This document shows positions 11,157 to 23,050 of a stretch of DNA of 64,000 nucleotides, piece after piece. A model generated the notes under the pieces. It was not told the DNA's origin. It did not search any database and saw only the letters and a program-made list of their open reading frames with translations. Origin of the DNA: Pseudoscleropodium purum (Eukaryota > Streptophyta > Bryopsida > Hypnales > Brachytheciaceae). Both the position numbers and the translations under genes were made by a program. The stretch spans positions 42,336,243-42,400,242 of the forward strand of contig OZ017796.1 of assembly GCA_963969395.1 (NCBI GenBank), written 5' to 3'. Within the stretch, counting starts at the first letter, position 1; each line of letters begins with the position of its first letter.

Positions 11157-12302
11157 TTCGAAATAGTTTCTGTAAGGTCTCGGCAATTCTCAGTGCGTAA
11201 AGAGACGTCAAACAGGATTAGAAAACCATTCTAATTAAGGGCATGCTTTGCCAGAACTCTAGACTCCATGTAAAGAACTGAGGCGAGGCCCACGGTAAAA
11301 CCACTCTTGCACCTCTCGCTTGATCATCCTGAAGCACGAACATTGCACCTTGCCTTCTGCAGATTTGAAGAAAGGATGGGTATATGCAGAAGAACTCTGT
11401 TTTTTCCTGCAGGTGAAACAACCCTTTCAGTATACATCAACAGTGTCCATCAACATCGAACTTTGAATGATTGTAACAACACTAAAGATTATAAAGAAAG
11501 GTGAAACGCTTCAATAGCTACGATTGGAGAGGAGTAGGCACCAACAAATCTCGTGAACACCTACTTTTCACTACAAAGAGGATCTACTCTAGGAATGCAG
11601 CAGAAACACATTACATTAGGTATTTCCGGTCTACGTATACATCAAATCACCAAGAAACGAGGTGAATTTGAGATACACGGCGACTGCAGTCGTCTCTGCT
11701 CTAATGACCACAGAAACTTCATACCTCTCTAACAGTTATGGAAGGTGGTCACGGCAAAGTAGACAAGAAACTTTCGCCGACGAGACGTAAATAATTGCAC
11801 CTGCGTTCGTAAGACGAGAATCTTACTCACAGATAAGTGCAATCACATTTTCACTCCACTTACTACAAGATTCAGTGATACTGCCACACAGCCCAATTCG
11901 GGCCTCTTGCGAAACCAAATTCCAGCTTTTCTCAGGATCACGCAATCGCATAATCGACATTACTGCGTGCACAGGCATCTCAAACATGAAATGAATACAG
12001 TTCTAACCCGCAAATTAGGGTCGCTACATGTAGCGACTGTTACTCTTCAAAACTAATATAACCACGACAGAGACTCGTACATCACTTCCCAAAAATCCAG
12101 ATTCCAGAAACTGAAGATATTGCTTACGAACAGCAAATCACATTTTGACAAGCTCGTCAAGCTAATGGCCTGCCATAGCTTCCTAACTTGTCAAAGAACG
12201 GGGTAGTGAGCTGCTAGTGAGCCAGGGCTGTCGATAGTTATTTCGCGACGTCCTCGCATCGAAGCACAAGCGCTACGCTGACGTACTAATGCCTTGACAC
12301 TC
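11157..12302. other. Upstream flank of the MAKR-like gene
   Basis: No supported coding frame. GC content is higher than in the distant spacer, as expected for leader and promoter of the gene reading leftwards from 11156. I cannot place the transcription start or a clear TATA box. Confidence 0.4.
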
Positions 12303-13460
12303 GTGAAATAAATTAACGAAGTACAACCCGTCGCCACTAGCTTCTCGTAGACATGATTACACTCGGCACTTCAAGCCGTGCGAGCTATCGCTACACTACT
12401 TCCTAAATCCGAACTAAGCCTGATGCATTCACTTCACCTGCACTGGCAACATAACCATGATCCATCGTTTACGGGCGACAATCCTGTGAGTGACCTTCAA
12501 GAACTGCAAAATGTCCAAATCTCAGAGAGTGAGATTACCGGTTCGACAACTACCCCCTCCAGGTCGATGCTCAGGTGATGGACACGATCAAAGCAACATC
12601 AATAGCAAGCTTGGGCGAGCAAAGAGAAGAAATTAGCTTCGCCCGAAGGGACTCACGTCAAAAAATAGAGGATAGCAGGTGATTCAATCTCTGCATCTAT
12701 GAAACATCCATGGTACAGCTACGACCATAGTACATGTATATAGTCGAAAGACTCGTGAAATAAATTTTTGCAAAGTACAACCGGTCGCCACCAGCTTCTG
12801 TTATACTTGATTCTACTCACACTCAAGCCTTGCGTGGTAATGCTACACGACTTTCTAATCCTTACTAAACCTGCTGCGCTCACTCCACTTACAATGTCTA
12901 CAGAAGCAAGATCCACCGTTTACTGACCAAATCCTTCGAATATCCTTCAAGAACTGTAAAAGATTGAAACCTCCGCAACTGAGAAGGCCAGTTAGGCCCT
13001 GAAACGACTACCGTCTCAAAGTCGAAGCATCGGGAGAGGCTATGACATATCCGTGAAACGCACTTACCGCCTATGGACTTGTGAAATAAATTTTTCCGCA
13101 AAGTACAATCCGTCGCCACTAGCTTCTTGTAGACATGATTCTACTTAAACTCAAGTCGTGTGTGGTAATGCTACACTGCTTCCAGATTCCTAACCAAGCC
13201 TGCTGCATTCATTCCCCAAACAATGACAACATAGCCATAATCCACGGGTGACTGACCAAAATCTTCTGAGTATCCTTCAAGAACTGTAAAGGATCCAAAC
13301 CTCCGCGAATGTGAAGGCCAGTACGATACTGAAATGGCTGCGGTCTCAAGGTCGAAACCACGATGGAGAATGGAAGATCAAGCGAGAACGAGCAAACACG
13401 AGAAAAAAACGCAACTGATTTCACGGGATGGGCTCACGTCAAAATTAGAGGACAGCGGGA
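12303..13460 (+). repeat. Three diverged tandem copies of a roughly 270-330 bp unit
   Basis: The landmark GTGAAATAAATT followed by AAGTACAA.CCGTCGCCA begins copies at 12303, 12755 and 13081. Each then shows ACTC/GCACTCAAG.C.TG, GTAATGCTACAC, CTTCAAGAACTG.AAA and ends near a GTCTCA..GTCGA block. Copies 1 and 3 also share a downstream tail (CTCACGTCAAAA..TAGAGGA.AGC) near 12652 and 13434, which copy 2 lacks, explaining the unequal spacing of 452 and 326 bp. Copies are clearly diverged, so the array is old. It lies 1.1-2.3 kb upstream of the MAKR-like start codon. Confidence 0.8.
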
Positions 13461-14839
13461 GCTTTCAAATCAAGCGAACCCTGCTGTGTACAGCTTAAAG
13501 CTGCAGCAACTGACACATACAAAGAAATGCACACAACTCATCACCTGCGGATGCAGCAAGTTAAGCAGCAGCAGCCGGAAGTTGCGAAGTCCAAGCAACG
13601 CGAAGGCGCTTTAGAAGCCAAGGCCGGGACTCGGGAATGAGAGACAAAGCTGGTGAACATGATTCTGTGACGGACTCACTTGTTGTAAACATGCCGCAGA
13701 ATGTGCCGTGCCGCGCCGTGACGGCGGTAGGCCAAAACAGACGGACGCGGAAAGCGTCAACCAACGGGAGACGACGAGGGTTTCGGGAAGGCGTCAACGA
13801 CTGCTGGGATTCAAAGGACATTCTCCGACTGCCGGGTTTGTCTCGAAGACCTAAATGACTTTTTCAGAATGACCTTTGTGAGTTTATGCACAACTCTTAA
13901 TTTTGGAAGCAATTTCTTTTTTGAGGGGTATGCAAATGAAGAGAATATTTCATTGCAGAAAGGGTACAACCAAGCCCAAGCCAGGAGTGCTTTTTTGGAA
14001 GCATTTTCTGAATTACCCTATGCGAGGGTTAGGGTCAGATTGGGCATAAATAAATGAAGTCAATTTCCTAAAAAAATTGTGATTGATGCAAGGTGGTGTA
14101 AACCTTTCAAAATCTTAAATAGAAATTCCAATTTGACACCATTCTACTGAATTGGACCCTCATGTTTGATATGGGACTTATTTTTCAATTTTCTTGCTAA
14201 ATTTAAATGTAATATTATTCACAATAATTGAATCAATCTTTTCTTTTTTCCTTGACTCATTCTTTGCCTTTTCCCTTGAGTCATCCTTTGCTTTTTTTCC
14301 TTGAGTCATACTAAGGGTAGTCACACCTTCTCCATTCAAGGTTCGATTAATGGAGAAGTGCAACGTAGTGCTTCCCTATTGGGCGCTCGCGTCTTACAGA
14401 GCTCTCATTCCCCGTTAATCTCCTAGTTCCATTCTTCTCCTCCAACCGTGAAGAAATCAGCATCTAGAAGTTTTCTTGATTAATTTTTTATCCTACACCT
14501 TTAGAAATTCACCCTGCATTGTTGATTTCACCCTTGCGTCTTTTTGTACTTCATCGTCATTGTTGCTGCTTAAGAGACATTTCAATTTTCTTCAATTTTT
14601 GGATTAGTTTTCAAAAAGGAATGTTACACCTTCTTCATGCACAAGGGCTCTCCATTGGCTCCCTTTTTCTCTCATCACTTTCTCATTTTTGAAGAAATTT
14701 CACTTGTTGGAGAAGGTGTGACTACCCTTATTGAACATTACATTCATGGCTTGTAATTGTAAGTTGAATGACTTTCAACTAAAATGACCCCCGCACCTAC
14801 TGCTTAGTCTATGTACTCAATTGTGGGGCATTTTCCATT
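13461..14839. other. Intergenic stretch
   Basis: The GC-richer part (13.5-13.85 kb) gives way to AT-rich spacer. A short imperfect tandem (CCTTGAGTCAT-type, three times) occurs at 14250-14310. No gene is supported. Confidence 0.45.
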
Positions 14840-14939
14840 GAGTTGTATATATTCTTGTGAAATGCATTTTGCTTTTTATCTAAAAAAGACTAGTTAATGG
14901 CTTTTCTCAAACTTTTCAATCTCTAAAAACATCCCTACT

Positions 14940-15342
14940 TGTCCCGCAAAACGGATGACTTGCTTATGGGGATTAGCAAAACGGCCCCACCCATCTTGCA
15001 AAACAAATGACTTATTAATCAAGTGGTAGGCAAAATTGGAGATAGCTTGCACAATGGGTTTATTTTGCCAACTAAAGCATGGCCTACTCACAACTTGTAA
15101 AACACAATGTGACAAAATTTGGACCCACTTGCTGCGGCACTTGCTATGAACAAATCTACTTACTGTGGCACTTTTACGAGTAGGACCCACTTGCTACGGC
15201 ACTTCTTCAATTCACAATCTCTATGTACTGAGCTTCGTTGTCTTACTAAGAGTGAATGGGTGCACCACCCAGCTTGCAAGGTAGATGGCTTTGCATTTTG
15301 CAAGCCAAGAATCCACCCCATTTTGCAAGACGGGTGATGATG
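14940..15342. mobile_element. 403-bp TIR element with 9-bp target duplication
   Basis: The element begins CATCCCTACTTGTCCCGCAA and its right end read in reverse complement begins CATCATCACCCGTCTTGCAA, giving imperfect inverted ends of about 30 bp. It is flanked on both sides by CTCTAAAAA (14931-14939 and 15343-15351), a 9-bp direct repeat. The related sequence at 4150-4320 has only one CTCTAAAAA and no insert, which supports insertion here. The interior is non-coding and carries repeated ACTTGCT.CGGCACTT modules. A 9-bp duplication would fit Mutator-like non-autonomous elements; the superfamily is inferred, not shown. Confidence 0.75.
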
Positions 15343-15351
15343 CTCTAAAAA

Positions 15352-16574
15352 ATGAAAATACGTGAGTTGCCAAATAGCTTCTCTAAGGGTACCTCAAGAG
15401 CAAAATTCTGCTTGCTGGTAGGCATGTTTACCTTAATAGCAAAGTTACAATCCAAGGTCAGAGGTCAACCAGAGTGTTTCCGTCTTTTACTTACGTTATC
15501 TCTGTGTAAGATAAGTTACAGAGTTGCTGGAGCTTGCAGTGAGTAACACTTGGCACCGACTGAGAGTGTCGCTTCATATAAATAGAGATTTGCTTGACAG
15601 GCAGCCGAGTAAAACTGAACTGGCACGCAGTTGCAGTTTTGAGGTTAAGGTACAGTGAGTGACACCGGAGTCAGTACAGTACCCAGATGGGGAAGAAAAG
15701 GAATAACTTTCCGGGGGGAAATCAACAAGACTTTTGCCGAGCAAGTCGCTGACTCGCTCCCAGAATACTCTCACCGGGTAATTTTTGCAGCCACCTTTTC
15801 TTCTTCTTTTAACTAAAAAAAGTATAGTGCGTGCCCAGACTCTAATTTTACGGATACAAATAGAGCATAGTACCTGTAACTTGTGTAACTTGTGTGAGAA
15901 TCATTCTGTGGAGGAGGGGAAAATTTGGAGGTTGAGATGCTCCTCTAAAAATCACCTTTGCAAGAAATGAAAAAAACAACTTGTTATTTTCCATTTGGAA
16001 ATTTTGAATGAATGATCCACAATTACTCATCATGGAGGAAGTCATCAAATACTCAATTTGATCCAACCGCAACATAAAGAATTAGACCAATCTGAATTAT
16101 TCTTTTTCTTAAGACAACAAGATCCGTTCAACTTGCTTGTGCATTTTTTTTTAATTTTTTAATTTTCTGTTTTCTTCGTTTTTTGTTTTTTAAGCTGCTT
16201 GTGCATTTTGCAAAGTAAGATTTAGGGGGTAAACATGGTACTATAAAAAAACAGGTTCAGTTATGGGAATTGAAGGAAAATAGCTGGTAAAACTCAGAAG
16301 AGAATCCCGAAAAGTGATTCTCGTACATTTTGCATTAAACATTCCGTTCATCAAGATATTCTGTCCCAAATATCCGTGACCAACTATATAATTCCACAGA
16401 GTACCGCTTCTTCACTTCAATGCTTCAGTTTGCTCATTGTCGCATATTTTTGTTTCCTTTTCCTTTTCAGAACTTACTTGCCAACAGTAGTTTCAAAGCT
16501 AGATGTCGAAAGTGGTTATTACAACAGTCAGAATTGCAGGAGTCCAATTCCATGTCGGTGAACGATATTTGGCG
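15352..16574. other. Intergenic stretch
   Basis: No supported gene. Near 16249-16300 there is one isolated relative of the 91-bp unit found at 24.3-24.75 kb (TATGGGAATTGAAGGAAAATAG then TGGTAAAACTCA), so that repeat is dispersed as well as tandem. Confidence 0.5.
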
Positions 16575-16725
16575 CCACTCTTCTCTGTCCCAATTTCTTT
16601 TCTTTCATGTTGTGCCATGCTGGATAATGTAAGTTCTTCTTTCTTCCTACTGAATTGGCGTCATCTCTATCCCAATTTCCGTCTTTTTAATGTTGTGCCA
16701 TGCTGGATAATGTCAACTTTCCTTC
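16575..16725 (+). repeat. 83-bp tandem duplication
   Basis: GTTGTGCCATGCTGGATAAT occurs at 16609 and again at 16692. Each copy is preceded by CTCT.TCCCAATTTC. The unit is present twice and is non-coding as far as I can tell. Confidence 0.8.
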
Positions 16726-19714
16726 ATTCTCATCCCTCTTGAAAAGGTGACTCCATTTGTTTGGTAAAACTAATGTGACTGGTATTGTTTTGCAATCCAC
16801 TGTTTAGGTGAAAAGGTAATAGAGTCTCACTACAGTATTGCAGATAACAATGACTTGTAATTGCAGTAATGCCGGCAGTCCATGAACGGAGAGTGAGCAT
16901 GTTTCTCATGCCTGAATTTTTTCTTCTTTATGACGTCTGAACCGATTGCTTTTTTCAGTGTTTCTCGAGTGAGTGCGGTGGTTCCTATTCCGGTGTCGCT
17001 AACCCCGGCTTTGGGGTATCCGTCAAGGCCAGCCAGAAGAAAGTTTAGTTCAACTGATTCTGCGTGCATCACACTTCCGCTAATGCTGTGCCTACGGCAG
17101 GCGTTTAATTCGTGCAAAACCTGCAGAAAAATAGCGCAGGTCTTTCTCTTATTAGAAGGTCTAAACTCGGCCTGTGAGTGGAATTCCGTGGATGCAACGG
17201 AAAGAGGAAAAGGAGTCTCGTGGAGAGTCACCGGAGGCCGCATGCTGATGTTGATGCAACCTGATCGAAGACGGAGCAATCAAGCGGTCTGCAAAGAGAA
17301 TTGCATTTATCTCCACCATCATCTGGACTAGCGCGCCTTGCGCCGTTGCCACAGCCAAATTAAATGTAAGAGAAACTTTCACACCATAGGCACAAACATC
17401 ATGAAACAAAGTCTGTGCACTCCTCTCTGCATAACACTTTCCAACGGTACTGAGAACACTATAAGGGAACACATGGTCCTGGAGACTTCACTGTAACAAA
17501 TAAAAGAAACAAACACCCTCATTTGCGATATCCATGTTTTATTTCATTGATTTGGAAGCTATCGGGGATGTGTAGAAAGCGATTATTGTTGGAGTGATGC
17601 AGCTACTTACATCTATGGAAAATGGAAAACATGCCAAAATAAGGATGACAATCCAGCTATTCATCCTAATTCCTAAGTTGTGAAAATTCAAACAAGGAGA
17701 GGCTAGCTATTGATTGTCATAAAGTTTTGCCATAAGTTTAGTGATTTTATCTATAGAGAAACAAGGAATCTATCATCAAATATTCCCTCAAAAAAATTGT
17801 AGGGACACATTTGATGTTGAAAGTGAGATAAAAAAACAAAAGTTCAAGGGCTTCTCAAATATAGGTGTGGAAGTAGTGGTATATCAAATTTGGAGTGTAG
17901 GGATGTGGATGTTCTAATAAACCAACAATGAGCAATTAAAATCAATTTAGTAAGAAATTGAATATGATTCCTACTATTAAGTTACATTAGTTGTTGGATC
18001 TTGTTGGTGATTTAGAACATGTATTTGGGAGATATAAAATGAATATATTGAACTACTAGAGTGTGCCCAAAATCAACCCTAGGCTCTCATGAATAGAAGT
18101 TGTCCATTTGAATCTAGACTTTGAAGAAGTTAGAAACCTACTTGAAGAATGAATTCCAAAACATTGTCAATCACCTAAGAATATAGGGTAGGATCTTATA
18201 AATCCAACAATGACACAATTTCATCAAAATCTTGGAAAGCATGTCGTTTTGAATGTCAATGTAAGATCGTTCAAAATTTCTTATGCTAAGGACTAAGGCA
18301 CTCAAACATTGAGTAGATTCAACATCTTTTAAAAAAAAATCAATGTTACTAACCATTGAAAAAATACAAACATGGTATGGATGCAAAAGATGGATATAAA
18401 TACAAATATAGAAGACAAATATAGATGTAGATATAGAAGAAAAATACATATACTATATTACAACAATATCCCATATTCATTGCATATCCCATTATAAATA
18501 TGAAATTACAAATGGAAGGAGTTGTTGGTTAGGGTTGGATTTGAGGTTTGGGTTAGTAGTTAGGTTGAGGGGGTTGGTAATTAAAAAAATATTTAAGTTG
18601 ACTTTAATTAAATCCAAGCACCTATTTTATAACCTCTACCTCACTATCCATTTAGAAGACATATTATAGCCAATGTTACAATAGTGAGGGAATATTCAAA
18701 CTATTTATTTGAAATGTACTTTTACTATTTTGAGAACTCTCAAAAAAACATTTAGATGGAAAATTGTTTTTTCCATCTTATAGCCACTTCTAAAATCATC
18801 CTAAGACATAGAACGTCCTTAACATCATCATTTTAAGGTTAAGAATCTAAAGATGACTTGAGGAGTTGAGGTAAGTACATCCAAAATCAACAAACTAAAA
18901 AATGGCACAAATGTACCCAAATTCTACAATTAAGGTAGGGATATGTAAAAATGTCATTTATTTTACTAATGCAAGAATACATAATGTCAGTTTTAGGTAT
19001 CTATACCTTAGTGTGGTTCTTCCCCCCACAACTAAGTTAACTCCTAAAGGAACGGGATGTGGGGAGATGAACATTGCTCTTGTTTTCATGACTAGCTCTT
19101 GTAGCAAGCATAATTCTTCATTTATATGGAATAATTTTGATAATTGCCATTGTTGAAATGGAAAAGACTTATGTATCTTTCCTATAATAAAAAATTGGCA
19201 AAATTGCACAATTTTTGAATAAATCTCACCATTGACAAGATTGATGAAAGATGTTCGGTTAGGTGGTACTTTGTATATATGCTGAAATCATAATGTTCAT
19301 AAGTACTCCCAAAACTCTTATTTTTTTCCATAGATACATATCATGATGATTTTGATGAGTAAGTTTTAAATCATTTTGAGATGTAGACAAAAAGATAAGA
19401 CAATTTGAAGTGACAATCTAGAATGCCTTCATCATTCTCCAAAAATTCACCAAAAATTGCATACTCAATCAACTCTTAATTAGATTGCACCAAAGAATTT
19501 AGTAGGAAAAATAATTGAGGGTCTCTTGTTGTTCGTAGACTACTAGTGAGGTTCATATTTTGAAATTTCTAAAATGTAGTTTCAAAAGCCACCTAGTGCT
19601 CTTATATATGGTCCATTAGGTGGTAATGTGAAGCCTCCTTTGTCCCCTTCTTTACCCCCCAAAATGAATATTTCCTTTATTAAAAATAACCAACATCTTT
19701 GCAAGACGCTAAAA
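16726..19714. other. Intergenic stretch with a small GC-richer island
   Basis: 16.9-17.45 kb is a GC-richer island with overlapping open frames on both strands but no recognisable domain. From 17.5 to 19.7 kb the sequence returns to AT-rich spacer. I can support no gene. Confidence 0.45.
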
Positions 19715-19944
19715 TATAATTTGCAAATTTTGAATTCATATTTGTAATCAGAGGCCCCAAATTAGGTAGGAACGATGGAGAATGTAGAAGGGGATTTTTT
19801 TTTTTAAATGACTTGACATTCACCTTCCATGGCCCACTTCGTCAGTGACCGTTTGGTGCCGTGCTACTTCTAAGTTCTTCATCTTTCTTAGCTCATTTGG
19901 ACCCTCTAATTACAAATATAAATTCAGAATTTGCAAATTTTATC
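19715..19944. repeat. Imperfect hairpin with roughly 76-nt arms
   Basis: The arm 19715-19790 pairs with 19867-19944 around a loop of about 76 nt. The best-paired part is ATTTGCAAATTTTGAATTCA (from 19718) against the complementary block at 19925-19942, continuing through TTTGTAATCAGAGG against CCCTCTAATTACAAA and then GATGGAGAATGTAGAAG against CTTCTAAGTTCTTCATC. The size is compatible with a plant hairpin RNA precursor or a foldback element. I recognise no conserved microRNA in the arms. Confidence 0.65.
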
Positions 19945-21300
19945 ACATATGGCAACTGAGAAATTCCAGTGTTTTCTACAAGGGTAAAACACGGGGCAAT
20001 ACAGGGGTCCATCCTCGCAGGCCCTTCGTGGGAGGAAGGGACGGGTTTTCAGTTAGCTCGCTTCCTGCAACATCTTTTGGCTGCAACCAATTGGCCAAAA
20101 ACCGTGCATAAAAAAAACACTGGGTCTGGTCCACCGCCAATGAATGCAATGAAGAAAAGCCCTGGCTGGAGCTGGAGCTGGGCCCGACCCTTGCAGAACT
20201 GCACAAGGGCTGGCTGGACGGAGCGAGAGAGTCACCGGTAGCCGAAGACCATGTTGCCGTGCAGCTCTGCCACCACTCTGCCTGCGCGCGTGAACGACGG
20301 ACGGATATCTATCGCTAAGGTACAGTACTGGACTGACTGATCGAGCTCACCCCAGCAATTGGGGGAGTGGGGTAGGCTGCAGGCAGTGAGCGAGCCAGCC
20401 AGTACAGTGGGGTCGATCGGGCGACAACCGCAACGTACATCATTCCAACCCTTTTGCTTTTAACGTCAAATTTCGGTATATATATTTGCGGTATTCCAAA
20501 GCTGGAGCACGTCGAATGGAACGACGCGCGGCTAGCTGGAAACAGACATACATGGCGAGAATGGCCGGTGTCACTTCTTATCGCGCGTTCTAGCTTATCC
20601 AAGAACGTAACGCAACGTAACGTAACGTACTGGGGTTGCCCCAATGCAAAGAGCTTGGTCACGTAATCCGAATCTCCCCACACACTGTCTGGTATTCTGG
20701 AAGAAATTCCAGGCTTATCGATGATGACAAGCAGCGCATTTGCTTCCAGGGATACTCGTCCTAGTTTATGGCCTGAAATTACACCTTTCTGATCGAAAAT
20801 CGATGTCACCCAGTTTTAAGAGCGAGAATCGCGCCACTTTAGCGATATTAATGATATATGTTACGAATTCGATTCGCTCTGTTGGAGCTAGCTTCCCCCT
20901 TTCAGTGCTGGATCAAGAATCCCTGACTGAAAAGAGCCCGCGCGCCCTGGCCTGGCCTGCCTGACTCCGCGGCTTACATGATTAATTTTCATGCTATGCT
21001 ATGTTTGCTGCAGTCTGTGATGGCCGAACTGATCGATCATTTTCTGAAATTCCTGAGCGGTCTTACATAGATTCACATGGCCGCACTTATGGATGGCCTG
21101 TCTGCCTGCGACGTACTACGTACTGATGGAGTTCGCGCGTCTGACTGCCTTTTCCCGGGGGGAGGCCACTCATCATTCACTTTGCCATTACGTTACCCTC
21201 CGTGAAGCCTCATTTGGCGGGGGGGCAATCAAGCCGCTGGGAAATGTACTGCAGAATTGGACACGGGACGGGACGTGAAGGACCGAGTTTGTTGGTGGAC
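19945..21300. other. GC-rich island without a recognisable gene
   Basis: Composition changes sharply to GC-rich at about 19.97 kb and back to AT-rich at about 21.3 kb. The island contains many CTGGCTGG-type words and a short pentamer array, CGTAA repeated about five times with one mismatch at 20605-20629. Overlapping open frames up to 164 residues exist on both strands, but none shows a domain. It may be the promoter or leader of an unannotated transcript, or a gene relic. Confidence 0.4.
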
Positions 21301-22444
21301 ATAAGTTCATCCAAAGCGGCAATCAAATAAGAAAAAGGCCCTTAACACTTAAATCTTTTCTTCAAATTTTACATAGTTTGCTAATATATCTTTACAAATA
21401 TATATTGTTTACCTCAATTTCATCATACAAAATGTGCGCTTTTTCAAAACAATCAAGCATTAGTTTGGATGAATGAAAAGTTTTGTGGTAAAAAAATGTC
21501 CTTTAACCTCTTTATTCATCATCCCAAATTGGGACGTTGAAGCCCTAAGGTGTTAGTCCTACATGTAAGGAGTACATCAAATGTATAAAGTTAGTACATA
21601 AAGTTGGTTTGGGGGTATACTTACCTTGACGCTCTCTTCCAAACTATTGATTAAGAACAAGAAATTTTCGAAGACTTGGGGTTCTTTCAAAGATGGTTAT
21701 GATTCTAAATTAGCTTCCCCTTGGAGTTTTTTTTTCTTATTTTGTTTTGTTGAAAGACAAGTAATCATGAATTCAAGTATAGGAAGAGGAAGGGAGGGCA
21801 CACAAAAACAAATGCTAATCAACATCCCAAACAATCATGGTGAGATTGATGGTCAAAGTAGGGGCTAATTTTCACTTGGGCAAGAAAGACTACTATAGCA
21901 TAAAACATCTTAATGGCACCCAACCATTAACCTCCATTGAATTGATACTTATAAATCTAAAAAGTTGAGCCTTATTACATAGAAATGATATTTCCTAAAA
22001 AATTTTATAGCTTCACATGTTTCTCATCCTAATGTCCTCCTACAAGCACAATTGAGTTGAAAAGTAGGAACATTTGGATTTTGTGACCAAGCTTCTCACA
22101 AAAATTTGAGTTTAAAAAAAAATTAAACTTATCAAAATGTTGTCTTATTTTTCAATTTAAAGCAAATTCCAAGAAGCTAAAAAAAAAAAGCCTTGGGCAT
22201 TTAGGAGATAACTACACATTCAAAGTGTAACAAAAAGTATAAAAAATCAACACGTTATTCTAATTCCAACTTGACCATTGTTCTTTCCTTAAAGAACTAC
22301 TACAATTTAAGTGTGGTTTGAAATTTTGAATCTTTCATATCTTTCATGAAATTACAATGAAATCAGGTTGAAATTATACAACAACAAAGTCTTGTAATTT
22401 TTGGACAACAATTTTTAGTAATATTTTGCTCAAAAGCCATTAGA
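21301..22444. other. AT-rich intergenic stretch
   Basis: No supported gene or clear repeat structure. Confidence 0.5.
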
Positions 22445-22800
22445 AGAGATTTCCCTAGTCTTGAGGGTTGTAAGTTCCTTAAGGTTCTTAGCCCGTCGGA
22501 ACTCACAATAGATACTGTCTAACGTGGCACAATGATTGCCATGTCATTTTTTTTTAAATTTCAACTTTTTTTTTCATTTTAAGAATTTTTTATTTTTATT
22601 TTTTAAATTCATATTTTTTTGATAGCCTAGCATTCATTTTCTATGGGGAGAACTACAAGAGGAACATGCCTGAAACAACCTTTCTGCCCCTCCCCCAAAA
22701 AAACTCTTTTAATGGATACAATTTTGGGGGGATCGGAAGGAATATTAAACAATAATGCAATACATTCTCCCATTTTCAATGAATGAAATTGTTGATTTGC
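22445..22800 (+). repeat. Dispersed repeat, relative of 48.33-48.62 kb
   Basis: It shares an ordered set of words with 48330-48620: GAGGGTTGT.AG.TCCT, then ACTCA.. with a TA.C.T.....ATGTGACATG-like block ahead of a long T-rich run, then GGAGAAC.A....GAGAACA, and CCCTCCC.A..CCCC..AAAAAAC. Both copies run in the same orientation. No coding frame is intact; this looks like an old transposon family. Confidence 0.45.
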
Positions 22801-22968
22801 TACATATTCTAAAGACAATATCACTCATCTTTGAATCAATGTTCACTCTATTGAATGAATCATTTTGAATTTCATTTGACTTTATGCCATATTTAATTAT
22901 TTTTGGACTTTTGAAAGTCTAAAATTAATAATGGTCATCAAGAGATAATAATTGATCATTAGAAGATA

Positions 22969-23050
22969 ATGCAAAACATTGGAAAATCTATGCAAAACAT
23001 CAAGAAATCAATAAAAACATCGAGAGATCTATACAAACATTGTAGGATCC
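22969..23050 (+). repeat. 20-21 bp tandem repeat, four units
   Basis: Units begin at about 22969, 22990, 23011 and 23031 with the pattern AT.CAAAACAT followed by a GA.GATCTAT-like tail. They are imperfect but clearly periodic. Confidence 0.65.
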
